A program made the translations under genes and the position numbers. 64,000 nt of DNA from assembly GCA_024138025.1 (NCBI GenBank), contig JAMXBD010002259.1, positions 62,001-126,000 of the forward strand. The letters run 5' to 3'. Under the pieces are notes generated by a model. The model was not told the DNA's origin. It made no database searches and saw only the letters and a list, made by a program, of their open reading frames with translations. The stretch comes from Combretum micranthum. Taxonomy: Eukaryota > Streptophyta > Magnoliopsida > Myrtales > Combretaceae. Shown one piece after another: positions 1-12,690 of this stretch (positions within the stretch are counted from its first letter, which is position 1; each line of letters opens with the position of its first letter).

Positions 1-267
1 CCTTGGCACATTTTTTCTTTTTTATTAAGAAGAAGTAGTCTGAGAAGGTTCATCTAGTTGAAATGAATTTCTAGATTTCAAAATTCAACAATGCCACTTT
101 TCCCTGTACTTTGCCGTCTTTACATATCATTTACATTAAATGTAATGTTCAAATTTGATTTAAGATGCCTATAAGTGGAAAATTGTACATTAATTTAAGG
201 AGGGAAAAACAAAAGCACACTTGACTATTAGGCCTATGAATCAAGCTAACAAACTATAATTTGACTA
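1..267. other. Flanking DNA left of the first solo LTR, no gene seen
   Basis: AT-rich DNA with no convincing reading frame. It joins the sequence after 3804 across the inserted solo LTR; the 5-bp target GACTA is at 263-267 and again at 3805-3809. Confidence 0.6.
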
Positions 268-798
268 TGTCACGCCCCAGCGGGTACCCTAAACGTGACA
301 GCCCGCCGTACGCAATATTAAAACTTAAGAATGACTACCTCAGTCACTCGAAAGCTTCCATATCGGTACAAGGCGTACATTCACAACAAAGGGAGACCGG
401 TGGAGTAATGCATTTTAAGACATTGGCAGCGGAACATGCAAAATAACACTTAATATATATTCATTGAAATAAAAGTCTTACAGCTTCTAAGGGGCATTCC
501 CCCGATAATTCATAATAACATGGTTCTAAAATAACATAACTAAAGCTAGAAGATTTTAGAAGAAATCTACTCTATAACTTCAAAATAGATTGCCTCCAAA
601 AGCTTCTCAAAATAAGGATTCTACCCGGGAAATCAAGGTGGTCTCGGGTGCAAAAATAATCCTGCAATATCAAAAGTCTATAGGAGTATAAGCATGACTA
701 GCTTAGTGAGATATTCCTTACGCAATAGTACTCATAACAACAATCAAACAAGTTTATTAATCAAGCATATGAATGCAACAATCATATGATCAAACATT

Positions 799-846
799 AC
801 ATACGACTATCCGGTTTCGTATGTTTGATGGATTTACCCCTCCATC
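799..846 (-). other. Conserved LTR hairpin pair, copy 1
   Basis: In LTR sense the first hairpin pairs GATGGA with TCCATC (846-841 and 832-827) around an eight-base loop GGGGTAAA. The second pairs ACATACGA with TCGTATGT (824-817 and 806-799) around a loop containing CCGG. The stem sequences differ from the other copies but pairing is kept. Confidence 0.6.
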
Positions 847-1359
847 GGTGGTTAGGGAATGCTTTGAACTGGGTCCCGAACAACCTCCTCAAGTTTGGCG
901 CGTCTTGGGGTTCCAACGAACCGTACTACTAGTCCCCGGGCCTTCCATGCCCAAAGCGATCGATCCGGCTCGGCTACACCTTGAGGCCGTATTCCCCGTA
1001 CGTCCTAACCCTCAAGATGTAGCTAGGCAGCTTACCTTTCCGGTCCCACGCTGAGGAGTAGTAGCAAAACTTCGAAATGATATTCTAAGTGATATGCATG
1101 AGCAATTTATTATATGGATTTCAATATGACATTAAATCATTTAAAGCGATCAAACAATATTTGCACACATAACAATACATACATGGAAACATTTATCACA
1201 AATCGGGTTCCGATATACTTATTTTATTGATCGCACACAACGAATCACATACATAATTCCCATAATATCCCACATGCATATCAATTTTATCTTTTCCTAA
1301 CATCTAGTGCTCTATTCTACAAGCACATGCGCGAATACATAAGCGTAAAGGAAACTCAC

Positions 1360-1423
1360 TCGTCCATAGCGCTCTAGGAGTCGAAGTAATCCTCGGGGAA
1401 GACAAGATCGTGATCCTCGACAC
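1360..1423 (-). other. Conserved exon-like block in LTR, copy 1
   Basis: In LTR sense a TTTAG acceptor precedes 64 nt, followed by GTGAGT. One frame reads a short acidic peptide containing FPEDYFDS and then stops. It matches the LPxDYY block of the other LTR copies. Splicing is inferred, not shown. Confidence 0.45.
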
Positions 1424-3095
1424 CTAAACAAAAGAAATACCCAACATGAGTATTTCATCCAAGATCTATTCAAGTTCTATACTTCTATCTTAAAGAATTC
1501 ATAAAATCGTATGGAATGGAAATCCCAATTTAAAATGGCCATAACTTGCTCATTTTAACTCGGAATTTCGCATATTATATACCGATTTCTACCTACTCGA
1601 AAAGATCTATCTATTTCTAAGGTTATTTTCATCAAAAGAAGTCATTTAGGTCTCGGAATAGAAGCGTACAGATTTGATACGAATTTTCCAAACTTCAAAA
1701 CTAGAGTTTTCAAACTTTACTTTACCCAAGGGCTTTTGTACAAAAATATAGATATATAGTATGATTGAAAAATCCCTTGAATTTATGTATATATATGTAT
1801 AAACTCAAACTATATGCATGAATTTGGTGTTGTCTCAACAATGGTTTTGTAAAACATGTCTTGAAAGTGAGATAAGCTTAAGACTTGAAAAGAAGTTAGT
1901 TTTACTTTGAAAATTTCCTAAATTATTATAAATGAGTATTTCTTCCTTTTAACTCCATTTCTTAGTTATTAATCTTCAAAAGTAATTTTAATCTTTCAAG
2001 ATTTTCATAAATTTATTTCTAGTGGTTTGGAAACATATAGTTTTTCTAAATATTTCATAGTTATATCCACTTTTAAAAGAAATCATCTTATAAGTAAATT
2101 TTGGAAAAACTTATCTTAGACTTTAGTGTTGGTGGAAAACTTTGACAATTGAATTTAAGAAATCCTTTGTTTAGGTCTAAAGAAACTTTCTTATTTCTTT
2201 GAAAAGAGATTTTATAATAACTTTACTTTATGTATTTCTTGGTGAAAACCACATATTATTACTAAAACTTGAGCTAGCTTATCTAACTTTAGAAGAATAT
2301 TTGCTTAAGATAAATTTCAAACCTTTAAGGAAAATAACTTCTTATGTGACAAAATTTATATTTAAAAAGAGTTCTTATTCTTATTTAAGAAAACTCATTT
2401 CTATTATGATTGAGACAATAACAACATATTCATGCATGAATGAGAATATGTAACCATGAAAAATATAAAACAACATAAATAAAATAAATAAGAGCATAAA
2501 AGTAAAGTCAAGTATTGGGAACCTTAGCTTCATCAAGGTATCCCGGGACTAAGAATGGACTAGTCCTCAAAAGAAAAGAAAAGAAATAAAATTGTTTTGA
2601 CTTGATATGGACAAGTCTAAGACTAGAAAGACTAGTCTTAATATTGCATAAAACAAAATAAATAAATTGCAAGACTTGAAAATAAATAAATAACAAGTGA
2701 GCTTATATGCTCTAAATAAATATATAACATAATATACATAATACTTATATAAGTTAGGTTAGAAACAATAATAACAATATCAACATAATAGTAACATAAA
2801 GAAAAAGAACATGAACAAAAACAAAACATGAATAAATTGTTGCTTCTTTAACTCAATGAGTCTAAGAAACATACACTAAACTCATGTTGTTATATGAACA
2901 TGATGAGAGAATGAGAACTTTTACCTAAAGTTATGGTTGTTGAAGAAGAAAAGAATGGGTTGTTGTATTATGTGGACTGGATTTTCTAAAGAAAAGAAGA
3001 ACTTGAGAGAGGTTGGGAGAGGAATTTTGTGGAGTGATTTTGGGAGAGTTTTAGTATGAATTTTTGTTGTGTGAAAGAATGGAAGAGGAAGGGGG

Positions 3096-3103
3096 TATTT
3101 ATA
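3096..3103 (-). promoter_or_regulatory. TATA box of reverse solo LTR
   Basis: On the reverse strand the sequence reads CTATAAATACC, a close match to the plant TATA consensus. It lies about 170 nt upstream of the donor-like site at 2924, as expected for an LTR promoter and leader. Confidence 0.5.
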
Positions 3104-3804
3104 GATTTTTGGAGTGGAAATTAGATGTAATAAAATAAATTGGAAAAGAAAACAAAATGGATGAAGAGGGACAGGGGGGGGCGCCGGTTTTGAGTGTAGA
3201 GGGGAGGAAATAATTATTTTTGTTTGTTTTGTATAAAAGAAGTAATGTGTAAAGTATGATGTGATTAAAGTTGTATGGGAAGGTAAATTGTAAGGTATAT
3301 ATGGTAGAGTGTAAGAATAGAGTGTAAGAAAAAGTAGAGATAGGTGAATAGTAATGAATAGTAGAAAAGTACTATGAATAGTAGACTAGACAATTAAAAT
3401 ACCGGTAGTAAAGAAAATACGCGTAAAAAGCCTATATCTGTTATTTTTAGTTACCGAAAAATTCTAAAACTGATATTTTTGAAAACCTTATATTTTTACG
3501 AATCTATTGGTGTTGTCGGAATATTTTTGCTATCCGGTGCTCCGGGGCACGGTTTTCGAAAACTGATCCCGATCGGATCCGAAGGACTCTAGAAAAATTC
3601 GAATCTGATATTTTTAGGCTTTCCTATATTATTACGAACCATATTCCACAATTATTTCAATTTCGTTTTCTAGGGTTTAAGAACACGGGAGTGCCGGATC
3701 TAGATTCACTAGACTACTCACATAACTAGGTTAACTTTAGGGTTTCGTTTTAACTTTCGGTTCTTAGGGTTTGCTAATATTATCGAAAAATCTAGGGGCT
3801 TACA

Positions 3805-5966
3805 GACTATGTATTATACCTTCTGGAAGTAAAATAAAGTTTCCTTCAAGTCTTCATTTACCAAATCAAATACAATACAATAATTGATCTTCAACGATTT
3901 CATTCATGAAAAAACAGAAATATTTTTCATTTACTGCTTAGGTTGTTCTCATTCCAGGAAAGATTTCTCTTCTACATTATCCCATGTGTTTTACCCAATC
4001 CAATACTCCTCCAAAACCTATTTCCACCCTTTCTGAGTCTCTTTCCCTTTCTAGACTTCTTTGATCTATAAAGTTCATACACAAATAAATGAATGAACAA
4101 TCATATCACCAATAACAAGAACCTAAATCTCCTAATATCAAACATATAACTATAATCACAGCTCTTCATAATTCAAAACCCACACATGTCAGTCTATAAA
4201 CTTCAATGAGAAATACAAAGATCCCACATTTATATTCTCATAATGCCTAATATTCATAAGCATTGTCTACATGTCCTAAACAGAACAATGTTGAAAACGT
4301 TCTATATCATAATTTAGGTTTTAAGTACATGAAAGATACAAACTTTAGTCCTAATCATACTAGCTTTGAAAAAATTAATAAACCCAGATTCATTAATCGA
4401 CTACTTACCTGCCATAGAAATAACTTTTGCTATTTCAAAAATGTCTTCTCGTTAATTAACGTCTACACCAGACAAAAAAACAATAGAATATTAAATGCCT
4501 TAAACTTTAGGTAAGATGGAAACAAATATTTAACATCGAAATGAGAGAGACAGAGATGGATGAGGTGGTAGATTTGGGGTTGGGGTTAAGTTTAGGTTTT
4601 ACATTTGTAGAAGATAAAGAAGGAGAGATAAAAGGGAATGGAAAAAAATAACGTAAAGGAAAATGAGGGGTAGAGAGAGGGAACCGTTGTTTTTGTTTTC
4701 TCTTTTTTTAAATTATTTTCTTTTACACATTATTTTTAACTGATTTTTAAAATTTAAACCTAAATTCAATAGCATATATCTATATATATATATGTATGTA
4801 TGGTGTGACATAATTTATAATGTTGTTTAACTTTTAGATCTTTGTTATCAAAACTATTCAATCCTTGTAATTGTTTTGACCATGGTTAAGTATAATTAAA
4901 CTTAAACTAGGTATTTGAAAATATAGACACAATATCATGATCATAAATTAAATTATTTTTCAAAAAAAAAAAGAAATTAAGATTAGTCATTATAAATTAA
5001 ATTAATTTTGAAAGAATAATTAATTTTTCTTTTCAAATTTAGTTCCTTTTATTTTCCTTATGTAAAGTGAATTTTTATTTGTTAATGAGAATTGGTAACG
5101 TTTACTTTTTTGAAAGAGTTACAAATCTAATAACAGTTTGGTGCAATGTAAATTTATCCACAAATGTGACTAATAGTGTATATTTATCTACGTTTAATAA
5201 ACGTAACTAAAGTGTAAAAGAAAGGCAACATTTGCAAAATCAACAAGCGTTAGTGAGAAAATTAACATAACTCCATTTTCTCATATCTAATCTTTACATG
5301 AATTTCAATCCAAATCAAATCAAGCAAAGATTAAGAGTAATAGTTCGCACATAAAATCCATTAATATGTTTGATGTCGGTATCTAATTATCTGGATATTT
5401 AACTATTGTTGTTCATGGTCTATTTAGTTTGTATAAGGCCCATGCGAAATAGATAAATTAGCATTAAAGATACTCGGGAGAGGTTTGATAATCCAGATGA
5501 ACGCAACTTGGGTTTATGCGGGTTTTGATAAAACTCATAAACAAACATACTTAATGTGGTTAAAGTTATAAATATAGATCACTTGGTTGTGCTCGATTTA
5601 TAATTTTAACTGAAGTAGTCATTTTGGTGTGGGCAAGTTACTATTTTAACTTATAATTATGGATAAATCACCTTGAAATAATGATTTATGCAATAATTGG
5701 AATTTTGTTACTTCAGGAGGTAGGCAAGTCTTAGTGAGTTTAGTTAAATCATAACCAATTTTAATATTCATTCAAGACATCAATTCAATTTAAGTTAAAA
5801 TATAAGTGCACCATTCTTAATCAACTTCTCAATTGCTACTAGGACATTTTTTCAAGTGTTCAATTAGTGATTAGTTTAGTTTTTATTAAAATAAAAATTC
5901 AATAGCTTAGCTTAGGAAAAGGCTCGATATCTAATATTTAGCCAATTCTCCTTGAAGGCACGACCT
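3805..5966. other. Flanking DNA between solo LTR and Athila LTR, no clear gene
   Basis: No reading frame with recognisable domains. On the reverse strand there is a TA-rich box near 4800-4775, a CT-rich stretch near 4700-4560 and ATGGCAG followed by GTAAGT near 4415. Together these could be the promoter, 5' UTR and first splice site of a gene running left, but no coding sequence was recognised. The rest is AT-rich filler. Confidence 0.4.
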
Positions 5967-7511
5967 TGATGATAAAGACAGGCTATACTCATCTTGCATT
6001 GAGCAAATAATGTTTAATTGTTATGGATTTTATAGAAATAATGAGAAATTGCTACTTAACTTGGCATAATGAGATATTTTAGGTCTTGAAAGCAAATACA
6101 AGCAATTGGAGAAGTTATGTGCAAGATTGGAAATAAGGAAAATTCAAAGCTGGCCAAAATGTGAGGGAACACAACCAGCCTTAACAATCAGACATCCAAC
6201 ACTGGCAAAATATCAAGATATACTACTTGCTTTGGATCAGAAAAATATCAGCCTTCGTTTAGCAAAACTGTACATCGACAAATGGAAGTTCTATGTCGCC
6301 TGCATATAGCCAGCGTTCCTTCTGCACATAATGTAAATTTTTAACATTGGCTTCAGCATCGCCAGTGTACAGAAGAAATCAAGATAACTTACAAAGCATT
6401 CAACCAATGCCGACTCCTGGGAATTCAACACTGCTAGTGTATAGGCGGTTTAAACCATGCACAGTAGCTAAAACATAAAAGCCGCCTCAATGTCGTTGCA
6501 ACATTGCTAACGTTTCTTCTCGAAAATTGATTGTTGAACCAGTGCCAACAAGGTATGCTAGCGATGTACAAGAAGAAATCGTCGGTGTATGTTGTGGTTG
6601 TTGAAACTCTAAGTTTTATTATGTAAAATGTTGCTACCATATTATGTATGATTAATTCCAAAACATTGTAAAAGCCCTAGAAAAGAGAGAGGACTTCAAG
6701 GGAATGAGTGGTCAAGCTCCTTATTTTCTAGCTAAAGGATTGTTTCAAGCCCGGTTCTTTAGAATTGTGAGATCTAATTGAATTGATTATTTTGTTCTTT
6801 GTAATTGGGTATTCATATATCTTCTATTTATTTTGATTTTGTTGTTTTGCTTCATTGATACAAATTATGATACATTTTTTCAATTAGTAAGGTAATATTT
6901 TATCAATTAGAATACCAAATCCATAATTGGTTGATCATTCTTATATTTGTGACATAATAACATGATCAGTTATGAATGAAATAATGGATTTGTCTTATGA
7001 AGATGTATGATGTGGTCTAAATAGATCAAACATTTGATTTGTTAGCTAAAATTGATTGTCTCTCTTACTTGTAATCTTATTAATAGATTAAACCCTAAGA
7101 GTTTCTTTAGGGTTGTTTAATTGATAAGGAAATAATCAAAAATCTTGTTTTGATTGTTAAAAAATAAGAAGAGATAGGTAGTTAGAGCTTGTTGATGTCT
7201 ATAATCGATTTATCCAAGATAAAGAATATAAATTTTTGCACCAATGGTCAATTCCATGAACTAAGTTGTGATAATTCCTTTAGCTAGGAACTCCTTCACA
7301 TTGAATTAATCCTTGAAATTTGGTTTGCTTGCTTTAGATATAATTAATTTTCCTTTTTTCTTTGATTTCACAAACCCCTCCCCTTCTTTTCTTCTTCGTC
7401 TGATCTTTAAATAGAAATAGATTTTACCAATCTCTGTAGATCGATCCTGCTCACTGCTATATAAAATTTTTTAAAGCAGGAATTTAGATTTGGTAGATTT
7501 GACACCTACTA
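5967..7511 (+). mobile_element. Athila-like 5' LTR, forward
   Basis: It aligns by eye, in sense orientation, with the reverse-strand LTRs at 30103-31484 and 15998-26001. Shared landmarks are a start TGATGATAAAGACAGG, a stretch like TTTTATAGAAATnA near 6030, the phrase 'aggtcttgaa' near 6082, a cluster of GC-rich CCAGCGTT-like motifs (6290-6600), and an end reading CACTGCTATATAAAAT then GACACCTACTA just before a primer binding site. It is the 5' LTR because PBS and gag follow in the same direction. Confidence 0.75.
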
Positions 7512-7517
7512 AATTTT

Positions 7518-7534
7518 TGACGCCATTACCGAGG
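7518..7534 (+). other. Primer binding site, Asp-tRNA type, decayed
   Basis: TGACGCCATTACCGAGG lies six bases after the LTR end. It matches the Athila-type TGGCGCCrTTGCCrGGG site complementary to the tRNA-Asp 3' end, with G-to-A style changes. Confidence 0.6.
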
Positions 7535-7586
7535 ATTGGTGTCATAATTTATTTATATTATTTTACGACTCATTCTTCTCATACAG

Positions 7587-8251
7587 GTGAATTCCAGTAC
7601 GATCCAAAAATTGAGAAGACCACCAAGAAATTACGAAAAGAAGCCACTACATCTTCTATCTCCTAGATTGAATTAGCCCTGGATTTAGTCGATTCATCCA
7701 GTGAATCTGAAAAGGAAGAAAGGAAGGAAGAAGAAATGGCAAATCAAGAAAGGACTTTAAGGGAATTGGCTGCATCGGATATGACTTAACAGCCTCTTTG
7801 TATTCAATACCTGGAATTAAATGTTGCCTTCGAATTGAAGTCTGGTCTTATACACCTACTCATCAGTTTTCATGGTCTTGAAAATGAAGATCCTCACAAA
7901 CACTTGAAAGAATTTCATGTGGTATGTTCGAGTATGAGGCTACAAGGAGTATCTAAGGAGCAAATCAAGTTGCGTGCTTTTCCATTCTCATTGAGAGATA
8001 AAGTAAAGGATCGGTTGTTCTATTTGCCCCTATTCTATTACTACATGGACAAACATGGTCAAGCTATTCCTAGATAAATTTTTCCCTGCTTCAAGAGCTG
8101 CTAGCATAAGAAGGGAAATTTGCAAAATTAAACAAAGGTGCATAGAGAACCTTCATGAGTATTAGGAGAGGTTAAAGCACTTGGGTGCAAGCTGTCCACA
8201 TCATAGGATATTTGAACAACTCCTGATTTAGTACTTCTATGAAGGATTGTT
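7587..8251 (+). pseudogene. Athila-like gag, 5' part, interrupted
   Basis: Gag fragment of the forward Athila-like element. It begins after the PBS with a region reading GEFQYDPKIEKT. Then come an acidic stretch (SESEKEERKEEE), MANQERTLRELA, and the gag core with FHGLENEDPHKHLKEFHVV and LRAFPFSLRDKVKD. The reverse gag near 29421-29851 carries the same motifs. The frame is broken by stops (for example MT*QPLC near 7788, where CAA or CAG is expected) and by a frameshift after FYLP. It stops in the motif FYEGL at 8251, where a reverse chromovirus LTR begins. The remaining gag and protease of this element are absent from the window. Confidence 0.8.
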
Positions 8252-8538
8252 TGTCGTGCCCCAAAAGGTACCCTATATGCGACAGTCTGCTACACTCAAT
8301 ATTTAAACTCAAGTATGACAACCTCAGTCATTCTGTGAGTTTAGACACTGGGTATAAGGCTTACGTTCACCATGTAGAGGACCTTACTTTCAATCGAAAT
8401 AGCTTAAGAAGACATACATAGCGATAAGAATATAAATCATAATAGTTATAACCAAGATTAATCTGTTACAAATATATAAAGGGCATACCCCTGTCAAAAT
8501 ATTAAGAGTCCTTAAGTCCACACAAGTCTCTTACAACA

Positions 8539-8562
8539 TATATATATATATATATATATATA
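8539..8562. repeat. (AT)n microsatellite
   Basis: About 12 AT units inside the reverse LTR fragment. The related LTR has a matching tract at 41451-41474. Confidence 0.9.
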
Positions 8563-8827
8563 AGATTAAGGAGATTTAACTAGAAGTCTATGCCTAACAT
8601 CTAGGTCCTGACTTCTTCAAAAACCTCCTTAAATTCCAAAAGTTGTACCTGAGGAAAGTAGCATCTCGGCGATAGCCATAAATAATTGTACAATAACAGG
8701 AAACTATAGGGATATAAGCTTACGAGTTTAGTGAGTTTCACTTCCAAATTAAATACTTCATCAAAAAATAGGGCAAGCAACTTATATTAACAATCATATG
8801 AAATGCACAAGTACGTGAGCATACAAT

Positions 8828-8877
8828 ACATAAGACTTTTTGGGAATCCTATATTGAATGGATTTATGCCCTCCATT
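8828..8877 (-). other. Conserved LTR hairpin pair, copy 2
   Basis: In LTR sense AATGGA pairs TCCATT around loop GGGCATAAA (8877-8857). ATATAGGA then pairs TCTTATGT with two G-U wobbles (8854-8847 and 8835-8828). Confidence 0.6.
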
Positions 8878-9374
8878 TAGGATTAGGTGTTTCAGGCCCA
8901 TACGACCATATATTTCAATTTTTCTCCTTTATATAATAGTTGATTCAGGTATCCACCGACTCACTGTTTATGTAGTTAATTCAAGTGCCTACTCCACTTT
9001 CAATTTATTTCAGGCGACTCCGTGCCATTAATCGAGTTTTCAGGCCCACCCGTTGCCTAGCTATTATTTCTTTTTCCCACAAAAGGTATTATAACAAATG
9101 TAATATGACTCAATATATGATATTCATGGGTAATTTAATTATATAGTCATGGCATATCATTTAAGTGAATTATAAGCGATCATAGTGATTTCAGACACTT
9201 AAATTCTATACTAAATCATACACATATTTATAGCAATTCCCATTTCGCTATTCTTAACATCAATTTAACCAAATAGAATTCACATGCACATTCCCATTTC
9301 ATCCTGTCCTATTTCTAATGCCACTATCATACAAGCACAATCATTAGCATGTAATTTAAAGATAGTGAACTTAC

Positions 9375-9435
9375 TTTGCCATGGCGCGAAAATCCACTTA
9401 ATCGTAATAATCATCGGGAAGGTCTACTCCGTCTC
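9375..9435 (-). other. Conserved exon-like block in LTR, copy 2
   Basis: 61 nt in LTR sense, followed by a GTAAGT donor-like site. The acceptor AG appears mutated to GG here. One frame reads GDGVDLPDDYYD and stops. Confidence 0.4.
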
Positions 9436-10032
9436 CCAAGTATCCTAATCAAAAGATTTAACTCCAATGAGTATTTCTATGAAGTTTAAGTGAACTTATA
9501 AATTATATTCTAACAAGTTCGTCAAAGTTCGTCTAAGAGGAAATTCCAACTTAAAACGATCATAGCTTAGTTGTTTAAACTCAAATTTCGCATATTATAT
9601 ACTAGTTTCTACCTATTCGACAGAGCTATCTATTTCTAGAGTTATTTCCAACAAACAAGGTCGGTTGGTCCATGAACATAAGGTATAGAATACTACATGA
9701 ATTTTCCATTCCACAATTCAACATCTAACCTCAAAACAAACATCATACTAAAGCTTTGATAGATACTTAGCTATCATTATATCTGAAAGACTCTTTTTAT
9801 ACATAAATAACTCAATACCAAGCATCATTCATGGTTGTTGATCAATCTATTTACTCATGTACTTAGACAATGCTTCATGGATGTGTAAGACACTATTTTC
9901 TTAGCTTTGTTTCTATCAAGTGTATTATAGGTACATGCATATACCTACAGTTATTATCATTAATGTCATAGATGACTATCTATATGTATATCCTTAATGA
10001 CATTATATCAAAATTCTTTTAGAAAATTTTTC

Positions 10033-10056
10033 TTTTTTTTTTTTTTTTTTTTTTTT
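10033..10056. repeat. Poly-T tract
   Basis: A run of 24 T within the reverse LTR fragment. Confidence 0.9.
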
Positions 10057-10795
10057 GCAAAACTTTTGAAATTACTAGACTTAAGAAAACTATTTATTCC
10101 TTGCAAAATCACTCTTGCTTTTATCAAAATACAACCTTAATGACCTATATCCTAACACCTCATTATTTTAATAAAATTCTTCATATTGGAGTTGGAAAAT
10201 AATTTTAAACAGGGGTTTATCTAGTTACGAATTTACAAAATTTTAAGAATGAAAAAATTGTTTTAATCTATATCTTGAAACCTTTCCTTGTTTTAGGATT
10301 ATACCTCGATAAATTCACTTATCCTTGTCAAAATAAGTTTTTATTACATTATTCCTACTTCTATTTCCTATTAAAATCCTCATTTGTATTTCGAAATAGG
10401 TTTCAAGTAAGTCATTTCCAAATCCGAAATTTGAAATTATATTTGAGATTGTTTCTTGTGTAAAACTCATTAATCTTTTTAAAATTAATTTCCTAATCAA
10501 GCCTACCCTAAGCTTCTATTCTTTAATAAAACTCTTATTTAGGTTGAAAAATAGGTATTCACATATCAAACTCTCCCTATTACGAATTTAAGTTTTTTGT
10601 TGGATTGAAACATAATGCTAACATAATTTTTGTAAACTTTTCTTGTTTTAAAAATATCTCTTAGTAATCTAAGCTTACTCATCAAAAACCATCCTTTATG
10701 ATAACCTATTCCTTAGCCCTTCATTTTAATACAAAATACTTATTTTGAAGTTGAAAAATAGTTTTTCTAAATAGGGTTCTTTTAGATCCGAAAGC

Positions 10796-12040
10796 ATGAG
10801 TAAGAATTAAGAGTTACTACGCCAACAGGAGACTTAGTAGTAACACAGGAAATGATAAAGGGTTATCCATTAAAGATTGAAATCAAGAATCAATTGCTTA
10901 TTTAATTATGATAGAGATGTAAAAATATGATATTATTCCGGGTATGGTTTGGTTAACTGCTGTAAAAGCAAAAGTTAATTGCCATCTCAAAATGGTATCT
11001 TTTGTCAATAGCCAAGGAGAAAGAAAGGAGTATAGGGGTGAAATACTCAAAGGAGTCGGGAATAGGATAACAACAATTGAAGTGAAAAATGAAGAAGATA
11101 TGGAGTTAAATGGATGTATTCTTGGAACAACCGAGGGTGAAACTAAAGTATTGGATATTCATACTAACCGAACAGTGTGTGAATACCCGGATATATTTCC
11201 AGACGAATTACCGGGATTACCCCCACGTAGAAAAGTGGAATTTTCAATTGATTTGATACCTGGAACAGAACCAATATCAAAAGCTCCGTATCGCATGGCA
11301 CCTGTAGAATTAAAAGAATTAAAGGTGCAATTACAAGAATTGTTGGATAAAGGATTTATCAGACCTAGTTTTCACCTTAGGGAGCACCAGTATTATTTGT
11401 GAAGAAGAAAGATGGTTCAGTGAGACTCTGTATTGATTATAGAGAATTAAATAGATTGACTATCAAGAATAAATATCCTTTACCCAGAATTGATGATCCC
11501 TTTGATCAGTTGAGAGGAGCAAAGGTATTTTCTCGAATTGATTTAAAGTCAGGATATCATCAAATCCGAATTAAAGCAAAGGATGTACCAAAAACTGCAT
11601 TCTGAACTAGGTATGGTCATTATCAATTTTTGGTCATGCCATTTGGATTAACTAATGCACCTGCAGTTTTCATGGATCTGATGAATCGTATTTTTGGACC
11701 TTTGTTGGATATCTGTGTGATTGTTTTCATAGACGATATACTTGTATATTCGTCTATTGAAGAACAACATGATGAGAACTTGAGAAGTGTGTTACAAATA
11801 CTAAGAGACAATAAGTTGTATGCCAAATTGTCTAAATGTGAATTTTGGCTTAGAAGTATATCATTCCTTGGACATATTATTTTTGGAGAAGGAATATCGG
11901 TTGATCCCGCAAAAGTTAAAGCTATTATGGAATGGAAAAGACCTGAAACTGTTACGGAAGTTAAGAGTTTCTTGGGATTGGCAGGATATTATCGAAAATT
12001 CGTAAAAGATTTCTCGAAAATTACACGACCCCTGACATAA
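10796..12040 (+). pseudogene. Chromovirus (Tekay/Del-like) protease end and reverse transcriptase
   Basis: Remnant of a Ty3/gypsy chromovirus polyprotein. It starts mid-protease (TGDLVVTQEMIKGYPLKI, then a WLTAV motif), followed by a linker with YPDIFPDELPGLPP and the RT domain. RT motifs in order are [30 protein letters not shown], the [16 protein letters not shown] block, and the catalytic [10 protein letters not shown] (near 11726). SFLGHII and [12 protein letters not shown] follow. Gag and the protease N-terminus are missing. Damage includes a one-base frameshift near 11395, TGA at about 11603 where CGA (Arg of FRTRYG) is expected, and TAA at 12038. Both the motif set and the chromodomain-like tail place it in the chromoviruses. 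Confidence 0.9.
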
Positions 12041-12690
12041 TTGACCAAGAAGAATGAGAAATTTGAGTGGAATGATCAACGTGAACAAAGTTTCCAAGAA
12101 CTAAAGAAGAGGTTAATATCAACCCAATTTTGGTTCTGCCCAATGACAAGGATCTATATACTGTCTACAGTGATGCATCCAGAAATGGCTTACGATGTGT
12201 GTTAATGCAAAATGGAAAAGTAATAGCATATGCTTCTAGACAATTAAAACCGCATGAGATGAATTACCCCACTCATGATCTGGAACTAGCTACTATTATT
12301 TTTGCACTCAAGATTTGGCGTCACTACTTGTATGGACAGAAATGTGAAATATATACAGATCACAAAAGTTTGAAGTATATATTTACACAAAAAGAGTTGA
12401 ACATGAGACAAAGAAGATGGTTGGAATTAATTAAAGATTATGATCTTACCATTAATTACCATCCCGGTAAAGTGAATGTCGTGGCTGATGCATTGAGTCG
12501 AAAGAGTTATGAAGAAGTAGTCTCAATATTGATGGAACAAAAAGAACTCATCAAAGAATTTGAGAGATTAAACTTGGAATTTTCAATGCAAGGTTTGGAA
12601 GCTGAATTAGGAAACCTAATTTTGGAACCTACTTTACTCCAATAGATTAAGGAGGCTCAGAAAGAGGATATTGAAATCCAAGAGATTAAA
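12041..12690 (+). pseudogene. Chromovirus RNase H domain
   Basis: Continuation of the same pol, shifted in frame near 12122. RNase H features are the first catalytic aspartate in [32 protein letters not shown] with the catalytic glutamate, and [12 protein letters not shown] with the third acidic residue. The connection reads [18 protein letters not shown]. Reading stops at TAG after LEPTLLQ (about 12643) and again near 12739. The order RT-RNase H-integrase is that of Ty3/gypsy elements. Confidence 0.9.

Larger units (their letters stand above)
268..3804 (-). mobile_element. Chromovirus-type solo LTR, reverse, TSD GACTA
   Basis: It begins TGTCACGCCCC and ends GGGGCTTACA, so in LTR sense it reads TGTAAGCCCC...GGGGCGTGACA. 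GACTA flanks it on both sides (263-267, 3805-3809), which marks a single LTR insertion with no internal region left. In LTR sense it holds a TATA box (3103-3096), a leader, a donor-like site at 2924, an intron-like stretch, a short exon-like block (1423-1360) and a conserved hairpin pair (846-799). A run of eight G beside GCGCCGG at 3174-3188 matches the C-tract of the LTR at 60226. Assignment to the chromovirus family rests on shared termini and hairpins with the LTR that follows the chromovirus pol at 14107. Confidence 0.88.
8252..10795 (-). mobile_element. Chromovirus-type LTR fragment, reverse, truncated
   Basis: It starts TGTCGTGCCCC directly after the gag sequence ATTGTT and runs parallel to the LTR at 41158-43650, so the two are one subfamily. 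It carries the conserved hairpin pair (8877-8828) and the exon-like block (9435-9375). In LTR sense the 5' half is missing: homology stops near 10795 after GATCCGAA and the next bases belong to a forward chromovirus protease. There is no matching TSD at that end, so this is a rearranged junction rather than a clean solo LTR. Confidence 0.75.

Noticed and set aside
773..1054. Forward frame of 93 codons with proline-rich text
   Set aside because: It is antisense to the hairpin region of a reverse solo LTR and is not conserved as protein in the other LTR copies.
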